From positions 124,001 to 188,000 of the forward strand of contig CBFIHZ010000001.1 of NCBI GenBank assembly GCA_965662545.1: a stretch of 64,000 nt of DNA, written 5' to 3'. The notes below the pieces were generated by a model that saw nothing but the letters and a program-made list of their open reading frames with translations, had not been told where the DNA came from and ran no database searches. The stretch's first letter is position 1. Each line of letters opens with the position of its first letter. Shown here piece after piece: positions 25,873 through 35,038 of the stretch. Source of the stretch: CPC320 sp002684375. GTDB taxonomy: Bacteria > Pseudomonadota > Alphaproteobacteria > Rhodobacterales > Rhodobacteraceae. Made by a program: the position numbers and the translations under genes.

Positions 25873-27377
25873 ATCACGGCTCCAATTTGCCAGGGTACAA
25901 ATTCATAATCCCCCAAGCCTTGCCGCTCGGATTTTGATTGCTCGCCGCTGGCAACGCGCAAAAACAAGTCATATATTTCGCGGCCTTTTTGTTCCAGTGT
26001 GTCGCCATTGCTGAGCATGGTTCCTGCGTCCACATCCATATCTTCGACCATGCGCTTGGCCATAGCGCTGTTGGTTGCAACTTTGATTGTGGGGGCGGGT
26101 TTGGACCCAAACGCCGATCCACGCCCAGTGGTGAAACACACCAGATTGCAACCGCCGGCAATTTGTCCGGTGACGCTGGCTGGATCATAGCCCGGACTGT
26201 CCATAAAGGTGAATCCATGGGCGGTGACTGTCTCGGCATATTTGTAGACACCCATCAAGGGGCTGGTGCCTCCTTTGGCTGCCGCGCCAAGCGATTTTTC
26301 TAAAATTGTGGTCAACCCGCCGGTTTTATTGCCGGGGCTAGGGTTGTTATCCATGCTGCCTTTATTGCGGGCGGTATAGTCTTCCCACCAACGGATCAAC
26401 CCGATCAGCTTGTCGCCGGTGTCTTGATCAATCGCGCGGCGAGTCAACAAATGCTCTGCTCCGTAAATTTCAGGGGTTTCTGCCAAAACACCGGTGCCGC
26501 CTTGCGCGGCCAGCAGGTCGCAAGCATAGCCCAAAGCCGGGTTGGCCGTGATCCCCGACCAAGCATCAGAGCCACCACATTGCAGCGCAACTTTCAGTTC
26601 AGCCGCCGGGCAGGGGCTGCGCGTTGCCTGATTGGCCACTGGCAGCATAGCTTTTACTTTTTGGATACCCAGTTCAACCGTACGGCGCAGGCCTGCCACA
26701 GACTGAATGTTCATGGTCTGAAACAGCGGCCCCTGTTTAAGACCATAAGCCTCTAGCAGCCAGTCAATCTGGTTCATTTCACAGCCCAGACCCACCATCA
26801 GCACGCCGGCATGGTTGGGATGGCGGGCATAGCCCCACATCACCCTTTGCAGCGCCTCAAAGCCATCGCCATCACCGGCCATGCCGCAACCGGTCCCATG
26901 CACAAAGGCCGCGACGCCATCAACATTTGGGTAATCTGCCATTACCTCGGGGGTGAAGGCGCTGGCAATCATTCGGGCGGCGGTGGCCGAACAATTCACT
27001 GATGTGACAACGGCGATATAATTGCGGGTGCCGACAGCGCCATTCTCGCGACGGAACCCCATGAAACTGTCGCGTCTGTCATGCGGCACTTTTTGGACAT
27101 GACGCTGATCATTGCAATATTCATAGGCCATATCGATGTTGCGAAATGCTACATTATGCGTGTGTACGTGATCACCTGCGGCAATATTTTGCGAGGCATA
27201 TCCGATCAGCTGCGCATATTTACGCACCTCTGCGCCGTTGCAGATCGCCTTGGTGGCAATTTTATGGCCAGACGGAATAAGGCCCGTCGTGCTCAGGTTT
27301 TCGACAACAGTGCCGATTTCCAATGCATGGGTTGCGGTGACGACATTGTCGGAGGGGTCTAGTCGGATAAAGTCCAT
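25869..27377 (-). CDS. UxaA-family sugar-acid dehydratase (altronate/galactarate dehydratase type)
   Basis: A 502-residue protein with an N-terminal SAF domain (about 1-90, with a DHVHTHNVAF motif around 69-78) and a C-terminal UxaA catalytic domain. The latter has the conserved GFRRENGAVGTRNYIAV at about 105-121, HGTGCGM near 157-163, and LQCGGSDAWSGITANPALG near 266-284. Such iron-dependent enzymes dehydrate altronate, galactarate or related sugar acids to 2-keto-3-deoxy acids. I start at ATG 27375-27377 (complement), preceded by AAGGAAAC. Membership in a TRAP transporter unit makes the imported sugar acid its likely substrate; which stereoisomer is open. Confidence 0.87.
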   Translation of the reverse strand: MDFIRLDPSDNVVTATHALEIGTVVENLSTTGLIPSGHKIATKAICNGAEVRKYAQLIGYASQNIAAGDHVHTHNVAFRNIDMAYEYCNDQRHVQKVPHDRRDSFMGFRRENGAVGTRNYIAVVTSVNCSATAARMIASAFTPEVMADYPNVDGVAAFVHGTGCGMAGDGDGFEALQRVMWGYARHPNHAGVLMVGLGCEMNQIDWLLEAYGLKQGPLFQTMNIQSVAGLRRTVELGIQKVKAMLPVANQATRSPCPAAELKVALQCGGSDAWSGITANPALGYACDLLAAQGGTGVLAETPEIYGAEHLLTRRAIDQDTGDKLIGLIRWWEDYTARNKGSMDNNPSPGNKTGGLTTILEKSLGAAAKGGTSPLMGVYKYAETVTAHGFTFMDSPGYDPASVTGQIAGGCNLVCFTTGRGSAFGSKPAPTIKVATNSAMAKRMVEDMDVDAGTMLSNGDTLEQKGREIYDLFLRVASGEQSKSERQGLGDYEFVPWQIGAVM

Positions 27378-27492
27378 GATTGTTTCCTTGGTCCGCGCCA
27401 AGTGTCTGGCGCACATCTGTCTTGTGGTCTTTTATGCTCTGCAAAGGCGCGCGCCAAGAGCACAGGCCCCGGGCACGCGCCGTGTCAGCGTG

Positions 27493-29157
27493 TCACAGCA
27501 GAACCGTGACGATCGACGGCCACATTAATAATACCGCCAGCGCAACAAGCTGTATGCCAATGAACGGCAGAAAGCCTTTGAAGATATCGGTCAGCGAGAT
27601 ATGCGGCGGGGCCACAGATTTGAGATAAAACGCGGCTGGCCCAAACGGGGGTGACAGGAAGCTGACTTGCATATTCATACAAAACAGCACGCCAAACCAG
27701 GTTGCGAGATGTCTTGGTTCCAATTGACCAAACACGCCAATCTCTTCGATTGGGAGGCGCATAACGATCGGCAGAAAGACTGGAATGATCAGCAAGACAA
27801 TACCCACCCAGTCCATAAACGCCCCCATGATCAACAGGATAAACATCATCGACAACAGCACAAACATCGTTGGCATTTCAGATCCGACAATCATGTCTGC
27901 GACAAAGCGTGGTCCGCCGGCAATGGTATAGGCACCCGCCAGCGCCGCGGCGCCTATGGTCACCCAGATAATAGTTCCAGTTGATTTCATTGTGCGCATC
28001 AGGCTGTCCCAGATCAGTTCGAAACTGGCTTCTCCGCGCAGGGTTGCAATAATTAAAACGGCAACGGCCCCCATGCCCGCCGCCTCGGTAATACCAGTGA
28101 TGCCGCCGTATATCGACCCCAGGACAACCCCGATAACCACGATGGGCGGGACCAAGCCCTTGCCCATTGACCAAGCCAGTTTTGCGCGCGCCACACCAAA
28201 GGCAAAAAACAACAAAAGTAGGGCAATGCCCGTCCATGCCGCAAACCATATCACATAGTCCGGCGTTCCCCAGACAATGGGTTCTACAGTGTCACCCAAA
28301 TCGGCGTTTTGCCCGGTAACGGTGAAAAACAACACGCGCAAAAACAGCACGGAAGAAAAGCCTGCAACCAGAATGGTAAGGAATGTGGCAAACAGGATTG
28401 ATTTCTCAGATCCTTCAGGCTCGCCGGGGGCCGGGTCGGGCAAAGGCGCATCCTCGGGTCGCAACTGGGTGCGAACGATAATATAGATGATGAAAAAGCT
28501 TGCCAACATAAACCCCGGCAGGAAGGCGGCCGTAAACAGCGCCTTGATCGATGTTTCGGTGATTAACCCATACATGATCAACACGATCGAGGGGGGGATC
28601 ATTGTACCGAGCGAACCCGAGGCGCAAATTGTGCCAATCGCAAGGTTCTGATTATACCCCAGCTTTAGCATTTGTGGCAGGGCAATAAGGCCCAAAAGTA
28701 CAACTTCACCGCCGATAATACCGGACATGGCGGCCATGATAACAGCCATTATCGAGGTCACAATGGCGATGCCGCCGCGGGTTCTGCTGAGCCATACATT
28801 CAGCGACGCATACATGTCTTTGGCAATACCGGACTTCTCAAGCAGCGACGCCATAAAGATAAACAGTGGGACTGAGATCAGCACATAATCGGTGAGCAGC
28901 CCATAGATTTTTTGTTGCAGGATGTTCAATGCCCCGGCCCCCGGCCTCCCTGTTAGGGTACATCGCGCCCCGGGGTTGGCCTCGGTGTACCAATCAGGAC
29001 AGCCGAAACTTAAAGGATTGGATAACAGGGCTGGTTCGAACTTCATAACCAGCACAAGGACCGCAAGGATCGCTGAGGCGAGGCCCAACGGCATGCCGAT
29101 CGCCAGTAAGAAAAAAAGTCCTAACAACAAGACGAGTGAAATTGTTCCAATATCCAT
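27493..29157 (-). CDS. dctM: TRAP transporter large permease (DctM)
   Basis: A 554-residue inner-membrane protein, the 12-helix cation-coupled channel of a TRAP transporter. It is longer than the classic DctM (~425). One insertion at about 45-85 carries a Cys-Pro-rich loop (FGCPDW, GARCTL). A second, hydrophilic and hydrophobic, stretch at about 235-345 adds membrane segments. The core motif IPPSIVLIMYGLITE near 187-201 and the end FGPAAFYLKSVAPP near 506-519 are typical. The start overlaps the dctQ stop by one base. It carries the ligand captured by the DctP protein of the same unit. Confidence 0.9.
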   Translation of the reverse strand: MDIGTISLVLLLGLFFLLAIGMPLGLASAILAVLVLVMKFEPALLSNPLSFGCPDWYTEANPGARCTLTGRPGAGALNILQQKIYGLLTDYVLISVPLFIFMASLLEKSGIAKDMYASLNVWLSRTRGGIAIVTSIMAVIMAAMSGIIGGEVVLLGLIALPQMLKLGYNQNLAIGTICASGSLGTMIPPSIVLIMYGLITETSIKALFTAAFLPGFMLASFFIIYIIVRTQLRPEDAPLPDPAPGEPEGSEKSILFATFLTILVAGFSSVLFLRVLFFTVTGQNADLGDTVEPIVWGTPDYVIWFAAWTGIALLLLFFAFGVARAKLAWSMGKGLVPPIVVIGVVLGSIYGGITGITEAAGMGAVAVLIIATLRGEASFELIWDSLMRTMKSTGTIIWVTIGAAALAGAYTIAGGPRFVADMIVGSEMPTMFVLLSMMFILLIMGAFMDWVGIVLLIIPVFLPIVMRLPIEEIGVFGQLEPRHLATWFGVLFCMNMQVSFLSPPFGPAAFYLKSVAPPHISLTDIFKGFLPFIGIQLVALAVLLMWPSIVTVLL

Positions 29158-30002
29158 CAGTTTGATCCTACACTGCGTTTAAGAGCTTCAATCTCATCCT
29201 GATCTATATCATCTGCAGCCGAGTGTTTGACAGGCTCGAGGTTCCAATCCGAAACCAAGTTAATCACGGCCTGAATAGCAACCATGGCGACTAAGATAAG
29301 AATTGCCGGTTTCAGCGTTGCCGGTATGGGTGGATCAAAGGCGGTTCCGAAGGTTTCCCAACGGTAGAATTTTGTGAACGCTTCGCCATAGCCGCCGTAA
29401 AATAGGAAAAAGGCAAACACGACAATCAACAGCGTTGAAATCGAGTCACATAGTTTTTGCAGGCCGCGCGGCAAAATATCGTAGAGGATAAAAATCCGGA
29501 TATGGCTGCGCTGCTGCATGGCATAAAGTCCAGAGCATAAGAACACGAAACCGGCGATCCAAAGAGACAACTCATTGGCCCAAAGTGTTGGCGCCTCGAC
29601 AACATAGCGCAAAAAAACCTCATATATCATCACGGTGGTCAATGCGCTGATCAGCACCATTGTTACACGACCGATAAAGACGGCAACACGGTCTAAAGGG
29701 CGCCAGATTTCGGTTTCCATGCGTGCCCGTTCTACGGTTAAGACCCCGATAATGAACAAGATTGGCATCGCAATAAGTGCAGTCCAGTCGACAATATCTG
29801 TATAACCACCGAACAACCCCGGAAGGTTAGGGGTGATATCATTGCGCATCATTTGGGCGGAAAGCTGTTCAAGAAGTGATGGATCTTCCGGCGTCAAAAA
29901 ATCAAGCGTAAAAAACGGGAAGTGCCAGGCCAGCCAGCCAAAGCACAAAATGAACGCAATGGGCACATACCATTCTTTGTGATTTATTTTGGTTTCCTGC
30001 AC
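29157..30002 (-). CDS. dctQ: TRAP transporter small permease (DctQ)
   Basis: A 281-residue inner-membrane protein with the four-helix DctQ core in its second half. ALTTVMIYEVFLRYVVEAPTLWANELS (about 120-146) is the hallmark region, with the conserved Arg and the W.NE motif. An N-terminal extension of about 100 residues adds two hydrophobic segments and a periplasmic loop, making it longer than standard DctQ (~170). The charged C-terminal tail is rich in Asp/Glu. It sits between the enolase-superfamily dehydratase (29-bp gap) and dctM (1-bp overlap). Confidence 0.88.
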   Translation of the reverse strand: MQETKINHKEWYVPIAFILCFGWLAWHFPFFTLDFLTPEDPSLLEQLSAQMMRNDITPNLPGLFGGYTDIVDWTALIAMPILFIIGVLTVERARMETEIWRPLDRVAVFIGRVTMVLISALTTVMIYEVFLRYVVEAPTLWANELSLWIAGFVFLCSGLYAMQQRSHIRIFILYDILPRGLQKLCDSISTLLIVVFAFFLFYGGYGEAFTKFYRWETFGTAFDPPIPATLKPAILILVAMVAIQAVINLVSDWNLEPVKHSAADDIDQDEIEALKRSVGSN

Positions 30003-30031
30003 GTTGGTACTCCTTTGAGCCTGTGATCGAA

Positions 30032-31204
30032 CTAGGAATTGTTTATGTTGTAATGGTTCAAGACGTCTCTGTCGGGCGACACACCCAAACCGGGGCCCTG
30101 CGGAAGAGCCACATACCCGTTATTGGAGGCGACCTGATTTTGGATATTAAGCGGCTGTTGTAGCAGGTTATCACGAAACTTGTTATCCGTCGTGTCAAAT
30201 TCCAACATGGGGTCCCATGGGTGCAGACCGCCTGGCAAATCTGGCATGGCTGCCAACAGATGCATATTTGCGGCCACGGCGACAGCTGAGCCCCAGACAT
30301 GATTTACCACCGGGGTAAAATGGGCATGGCATAGGGCCAACACTCGCAAATATTCGGAAATACCGCCCAAAGCGCAGACTTCGGGTTGCGCAATGTCCAA
30401 GCCTCGCGTTTCGAGCAAGGCACGCCATCCCCAACGATTAAACTCCGCCTCTCCGCCCGAGATATTGATCTTTAGGCCGGCGCGCAACTCGCGGTATCCA
30501 GCGTGATCCTCTGGGGCGATTGGTTCTTCAAACCAATAGGCATTTAAGTCCTCTAATCCGCGCCCGACATGAAAGGCATCGCTGGTGGTATAACAATGAT
30601 TGGCATCAACCATAAAACGGTAATCGTCACCAATGGCCTTGCGCACGGCGGCGGCGAGTTCCAAATCTGGCTTGGGGCCGAGCCCGACTTTCATTTTTGT
30701 GGCGACGAACCCGCTTTGCTTGATTGCAATAGCCTCGTCTGCAAAGCGTGCCTTGAGATCGGCAATGCCTTCTTGTCGCAGCATCATACCATAGCCATAG
30801 ACTGGAATCTGGCGTCTGTGGGCGCCACCCAATAATTGATACAGGGGCAATCCAGCTACCTTGCCGACGATGTCCCACAAGGCAATGTCGACCCCCGACA
30901 GGGCCTGCAATGGCATACCTTTTTGTCCGTGGTCACGGGTGAGGTTATAGACTTTGTGCCAGATAACATCGCGATCAAGCGGGTCCATACCCAAGACCAT
31001 TGGCTGGATCACCTCTTCAACGATTGTGCGATTGGCAAGGGCGATATTGCCCGGGCCGAAACACTCACCCCAACCGGTGATGCCTTCATCTGTCTCAACT
31101 TCGACAAGATGGGCGGTTCGATGTTGATAGAATTGTTGGGAATATCCCAGAACTTCTGGCAGTTCATACTGCAAAATATGGCTGGTGATTTTGGTTATTT
31201 CCAT
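30032..31204 (-). CDS. Enolase-superfamily sugar-acid dehydratase (mandelate racemase group)
   Basis: A 390-residue enzyme with an N-terminal capping domain and a TIM barrel. Catalytic features are Lys170-x-Lys172 (TKMKVG), metal ligands Asp200 (MVDANH), Glu226 (WFEEP) and Glu252 (SGGEAE), and a His near 304 (VVNHVWGSA). Members with a KxK motif and a barrel His dehydrate aldonic or aldaric acids after abstracting the alpha proton. I use the ATG at 31202-31204; a GTG five codons upstream (31219) has a closer AAGG and remains possible. Unusually, it lies between dctP (92-bp gap) and dctQ of one TRAP transporter, which ties it to the imported acid. Confidence 0.87.
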   Translation of the reverse strand: MEITKITSHILQYELPEVLGYSQQFYQHRTAHLVEVETDEGITGWGECFGPGNIALANRTIVEEVIQPMVLGMDPLDRDVIWHKVYNLTRDHGQKGMPLQALSGVDIALWDIVGKVAGLPLYQLLGGAHRRQIPVYGYGMMLRQEGIADLKARFADEAIAIKQSGFVATKMKVGLGPKPDLELAAAVRKAIGDDYRFMVDANHCYTTSDAFHVGRGLEDLNAYWFEEPIAPEDHAGYRELRAGLKINISGGEAEFNRWGWRALLETRGLDIAQPEVCALGGISEYLRVLALCHAHFTPVVNHVWGSAVAVAANMHLLAAMPDLPGGLHPWDPMLEFDTTDNKFRDNLLQQPLNIQNQVASNNGYVALPQGPGLGVSPDRDVLNHYNINNS

Positions 31205-31296
31205 TGGGAAGCCCAACACACCTTCGGATGGATGTTCTTAAAAAGTCAGGGCCTGATGAGGCCCTGACTTGGGGTTCAACTTCTTTTTAGAACGAC

Positions 31297-32319
31297 TTAG
31301 TCGACCAGACCGAGCTCTTTCAAATAGCTGACGTGACTGGCCAAAAGCGCCTTGGCCTCTGGTGTTGTAGCAAAGTCAGCCCATGCTGCTTGTGCCGCGG
31401 CACGGAAACTGGCCCGATCTTCAGGAGACCAGTCGTGCAGTGTGACACCTTCGGATGCTAATTTAGAGGCGGCTGCGGTCATACCTTTGCCAACTTGCAT
31501 AGAGGTTTTGAACGCCAGCGATTCCATGGCAACCGAGATAATTCTGCGGTGACCTTCGGGCATGCCGTCCCAGATGGCTTTGTTACACGCAAGGTGGTCA
31601 GACGGCATCGAGTGGAAGCCAGGATAGTTGGTGTGCTTCACGATGTCGTAAAGGCCAAGGCTGACGTTGGTCGCGATGTTGGAGGCATCCGCACCATCGA
31701 TGATGCCAGTTTCCAATGCGGTAAAGATCTCAGTGAAATCCATCACGATTGGGGATGCACCAAGGTTAGCAAACACTTTAGTCGCCAAACCTGGGGGTGA
31801 GCGGAACTTCCAGTTTTTGAAGTCTTCCGCATTGCGGATTGGCTTGGACGATGACAGGCTTTCCATGCCCGGGATCCACCAACCGATGAACTGCATGTCA
31901 TATTTGTTGTAAAGCTCCTGAGCGGCATCGTATCCGCCACCGTTATAGAGCCAGCTGTACTGATCCCAAGGTGAGTCATATCCGCCCATGATGTCGCCGA
32001 CAAATTGGAACGCAGGGTTCTTACCGGTCTGGTAGGCACCACCGGTCATGTCGCAATCAAGAATGCCGGTCGCTGCGGCATCAAAAGTCTCAGCAGATTT
32101 CACCACGGACGACGAATAGAACATTTCGATGGAAATGTCGCCACCGGACATGGTTTGCACGTTGTCGATAAACTGAGCAGCCAGTTTGCCGTTGGGGCTT
32201 TCTTCCGAAAAGTGAGTTTGGATTCGCAGGTTTGTTGTTGCTGCTGATGCTGTAAGAGCAGTGGTCGCAGCCAAAGCTGCCACCCCAGCAACATATGCTG
32301 CCTTTTTCAATAGATTCAT
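31297..32319 (-). CDS. dctP: TRAP transporter substrate-binding protein (DctP)
   Basis: A 340-residue periplasmic binding protein. The signal peptide covers residues 1-26 (basic KK, hydrophobic core, cleavage after ASA). The mature protein starts TTNLRIQTHFSEESPNGK. The ligand-gripping Arg of the family lies in WKFRSPPG near 169-176, and the EIFTALETGIIDGAD block near 194-208 is conserved across DctP proteins. The start has TGGGAGGAC upstream. As the first gene of the minus unit it is divergent from the GntR regulator at 32507, with an inverted repeat in between. Confidence 0.92.
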   Translation of the reverse strand: MNLLKKAAYVAGVAALAATTALTASAATTNLRIQTHFSEESPNGKLAAQFIDNVQTMSGGDISIEMFYSSSVVKSAETFDAAATGILDCDMTGGAYQTGKNPAFQFVGDIMGGYDSPWDQYSWLYNGGGYDAAQELYNKYDMQFIGWWIPGMESLSSSKPIRNAEDFKNWKFRSPPGLATKVFANLGASPIVMDFTEIFTALETGIIDGADASNIATNVSLGLYDIVKHTNYPGFHSMPSDHLACNKAIWDGMPEGHRRIISVAMESLAFKTSMQVGKGMTAAASKLASEGVTLHDWSPEDRASFRAAAQAAWADFATTPEAKALLASHVSYLKELGLVD

Positions 32320-32405
32320 ATTGTCCTCCCAAGACGCTTATTCGCGACCAGTTTAAGCCAGATGCGGCTTTCGTTATCGCTGACAGATACCGTAATCGCG
32401 GGAAT

Positions 32406-32426
32406 AATATTCGGCAAGAGAATATT
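32406..32426. promoter_or_regulatory. Inverted repeat between dctP and the GntR regulator
   Basis: AATATTC (32406-32412), seven bases, GAATATT (32420-32426): perfect 7-bp arms in the 187-bp divergent interval. GntR/FCD dimers bind repeats of this size, and the regulator gene begins 80 bp away. A smaller palindrome TTTCGAAA follows near 32461-32468. A site here could control the TRAP unit and autoregulate the regulator. Confidence 0.55.
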
Positions 32427-32506
32427 GTATTTTTTGATAATTTCGATAATGGCCTTTAATTTCGAAAATTTTTATTTAAAAACAACTATAATTTAAAAGG
32501 TGTGAA

Positions 32507-33166
32507 ATGGTCGAAGAAATTGATGTATACAAATTATTGCACCAGAGGCTGGTTGCGGGTGGATTTGTTGCTGATCTAAAGCTGCAGCCCGAGTTGTTGC
32601 GAAAAGATTATCAATGCTCTGCCAGTACGATTCGCGAGGCTTTGTTCCGGCTGTCGACGGTTGGCTTGGTGAGTTTCAAAGAGCAGCGTGGCTTTCGAGT
32701 GCCTAAGGTTTCTCGGGTTGTGCAACATGAATTAACCCATATGCGGATTTTGCTTGAGTGCGAAGGTGCCTGTCTGTCTATCCGGCTTGGTGGTGTCGCT
32801 TGGGAGGCGCGACTGTCTGCGGCCCATCACAAGTTGTCCCATATTGAAATGCGGGCCCGTTCAAAAGAAGAATTGGAGCCGTTGTTTGATCTATGGAGTA
32901 CCGCCGAGCAGGAATTTCATGAGACCTTAATTGACGCCTGCGGTTCCTCGACCCTCAAGCGCACCCATTCTATTATTTACCAGCAGTTCCGTCAGCAACT
33001 GATTAACGCGGATAGCGATACGATCTATGTCCCTGAGAACATCCTCCAGCATCAAGGTATTTTAGAGGCGGCACTTGATCGCGACGAGGATTTACTGCGC
33101 CGGTTAATTCATGATCATTTGTCACGCAATCTGGCGCAGCCGTTACCGGAAAAAAAATCTCGGTGA
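32507..33166 (+). CDS. GntR-family regulator with FCD ligand domain
   Basis: A 219-residue repressor/activator. The winged HTH (about 7-68) includes LRKDYQCSASTIREALFRLSTVGLV and an RGFRVPKVS wing. The C-terminal all-helical FCD domain (about 75-205) carries the metal/ligand residues in AEQEFHETLIDACGS (near 132-146) and the H..I..A...D block near the end. FCD regulators typically bind sugar acids or related carboxylates, which suits its place between two sugar-acid units. It is divergent from dctP and converges on the beta-hydroxyacid dehydrogenase gene. Confidence 0.9.
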   Translation: MVEEIDVYKLLHQRLVAGGFVADLKLQPELLRKDYQCSASTIREALFRLSTVGLVSFKEQRGFRVPKVSRVVQHELTHMRILLECEGACLSIRLGGVAWEARLSAAHHKLSHIEMRARSKEELEPLFDLWSTAEQEFHETLIDACGSSTLKRTHSIIYQQFRQQLINADSDTIYVPENILQHQGILEAALDRDEDLLRRLIHDHLSRNLAQPLPEKKSR

Positions 33167-33203
33167 TTTGCTGACTGTGTCTTTCCCTGAAGAATTTCAG
33201 GTG

Positions 33204-34088
33204 TCAGCTATCGCTGTTTCGGGATTGTAATTCAAGATACAAGCCGGCGTGGTCTAGGTCTGCGCCACCCATCTGGTGGACAAAGTGGTCGAAACGATCG
33301 CGAATGTGCTGGGTAACGGGCAGGCTGAGATTGACGTTCTGCGCTTCGCTCAAAACGTTGTTCAGGTCCTTCAATTGCAGTTTTGACAATCCGCCGGGCG
33401 CAAAGTTGCCGGTTGTCATACGGGTCCCATGCTGCTGTAGAATGGTACTGTCGGCGAATCCGCCACGCAGGGCGTCTCGCACTGCCGCTGGGTCGGCGCC
33501 GCCTTTGTCAAGCAGCAGCATGGCCTCTGCCACAGCGCCAATAGTGACCGCTACAATTGCCTGATTTGCAAGTTTTGCAAGCTGGCCTGACCCGGATGGG
33601 CCGACATGGACCGGCCGCCCCATGATAGACAAAATTGGCAAGGCAGCCAAAAAGGTTTCTTCTTGCCCGCCAACCATAATGGCGAGGCTGGCCGCTTCGG
33701 CGCCTTTGGTGCCCCCTGAAACCGGTGCATCCAGATGTGCAATGCCCAGTTTTTCAAGCCGCGCAGATTGCGCCCGGGCCTGCACGGGTTGCGTGCTGGA
33801 CATATCGACCCAGAGGCTGCCTTGTTGCAGGGCCGCTTGCAGTTCGGGGGCCTGTAATATTGCGTCAACTACGGCGCCGTCAGATAGCATTGTGATAATC
33901 AAATCCGCGTCCTGAACTGCCTGCTCTGGTGTTTCGGCAACGACGCCGCCGTGGTCTGTAAGTGCTGCCGCTTTGGCAGGTGTTCTATTCCAAACGACCA
34001 CTTGATGGCCTGCGGCCAACAGGTGTTTTGCCATCGGCAAGCCCATCAACCCAATACCAATAAAAGCAATTTTTTTGGGAATGGTCAT
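33204..34088 (-). CDS. Beta-hydroxyacid dehydrogenase (GarR / 3-hydroxyisobutyrate dehydrogenase family)
   Basis: A 294-residue NAD(P)-dependent enzyme. The cofactor motif is FIGIGLMGLPMAKHLL at 9-24, the substrate motif DAPVSGGTKGAEAASLAIMVGG at about 118-139, and the catalytic Lys lies in KLANQ near 170. Family members interconvert tartronate semialdehyde and glycerate or oxidise 3-hydroxyisobutyrate. In a sugar-acid locus the tartronate semialdehyde reductase role is attractive but not proven. It is transcribed away from the SDR gene at 34291, and the 202-bp gap should hold both promoters. Confidence 0.87.
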   Translation of the reverse strand: MTIPKKIAFIGIGLMGLPMAKHLLAAGHQVVVWNRTPAKAAALTDHGGVVAETPEQAVQDADLIITMLSDGAVVDAILQAPELQAALQQGSLWVDMSSTQPVQARAQSARLEKLGIAHLDAPVSGGTKGAEAASLAIMVGGQEETFLAALPILSIMGRPVHVGPSGSGQLAKLANQAIVAVTIGAVAEAMLLLDKGGADPAAVRDALRGGFADSTILQQHGTRMTTGNFAPGGLSKLQLKDLNNVLSEAQNVNLSLPVTQHIRDRFDHFVHQMGGADLDHAGLYLELQSRNSDS

Positions 34089-34290
34089 AGTGAATATCCT
34101 CAGAAGCGGTTTGTTAATCTTAGCCTATAGCCAAACTCCAGACCTTGCCATAGGGTGCGTGCGGGATTTGTTTCTGGCTTTTTGAGTGCTTGCTTTAGAC
34201 AAACGGCAGCAATCAGAGCGCCTGCAAAGGCAATGACAGAAAATAAATGTGGAAAGAAAGTCCTTTCGGGGAAAACGGATTGGTGAGAGT

Positions 34291-35034
34291 ATGACACAAA
34301 GACTTAAAGGGAAAAATATCCTCGTGACAGCGGCGGCGCAGGGAATTGGCCGAGCCTCCGTACTTGCTCTGGCGGCAGAGGGGGCCAAAGTATTTGCCTC
34401 GGACGTAAACATGACAGCCCTCTCCACGATCCGTGAGGAAAATCACGAAAATATTGAGATTTTCGAACTTGATGCGCGCGATGATGCCAGCGTTGCAGCC
34501 GGGGTTGAGCGCGCCCAACCTGACGTGTTGTTCAACTGCGCCGGGTTTGTGCATAACGGGACAATCCTCGACGCGTCTGATGACGAGCTGGATTTTGCGT
34601 TTGATTTGAATGTCCGTTCGATGTTGCGAACCATTCGCGCCGCGCTGCCGGGAATGCTGGCGCGCGGTTCGGGATCAATCATCAACATGTCTTCGGCCTG
34701 TTCGTCAATTATCGGCGCGCCGAATCGATTTGTGTACGGCACCACCAAAGCAGCCGTTTTGGGGCTGACCAAATCTGTTGCCATCGATTATATCACCCAA
34801 GGAATCCGCTGTAATGCGATCTGCCCGGGTACCGTTGAAAGCCCAAGCTTGCACGACCGGCTCAGGGCCACAGGGGATTACGACGCCGCGATGAAGGCCT
34901 TCGTCGCACGCCAGCCCATGGGGCGGATCGCAAAGGCCGAAGAAATTGCTGCCCTTGTGGTCTATCTGGCCAGCGACGAGAGCGCCTTTACCACAGGGCA
35001 GGGTCACGTTATTGATGGCGGCTGGTCGGGATGA
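34291..35034 (+). CDS. SDR dehydrogenase resembling 2-keto-3-deoxy-aldonate dehydrogenase
   Basis: A 247-residue classical short-chain dehydrogenase. The cofactor motif is the variant TAAAQGIGRA (about 13-22) shared with the DHRS6/BDH2 family rather than TGxxxGIG. The active site has Ser in NMSSACSS near 132-139 and YGTTK near 148-152, and the C-terminus is VIDGGWSG. Bacterial members of this branch oxidise 2-keto-3-deoxy-L-fuconate (or similar) at C4 to the 2,4-diketo acid. ATG 34291 has GGTGAGAG just upstream. The next gene starts four bases after its stop, and an FAH-family hydrolase that would act on its product is two genes on. Confidence 0.85.
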   Translation: MTQRLKGKNILVTAAAQGIGRASVLALAAEGAKVFASDVNMTALSTIREENHENIEIFELDARDDASVAAGVERAQPDVLFNCAGFVHNGTILDASDDELDFAFDLNVRSMLRTIRAALPGMLARGSGSIINMSSACSSIIGAPNRFVYGTTKAAVLGLTKSVAIDYITQGIRCNAICPGTVESPSLHDRLRATGDYDAAMKAFVARQPMGRIAKAEEIAALVVYLASDESAFTTGQGHVIDGGWSG

Positions 35035-35038
35035 GATA

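Noticed and set aside
34100..34297. A 65-residue minus-strand frame with a hydrophobic stretch between the GarR-like gene and the SDR
   Set aside because: It overlaps the start of the SDR gene, fills the region where both promoters must lie, and has no convincing start.
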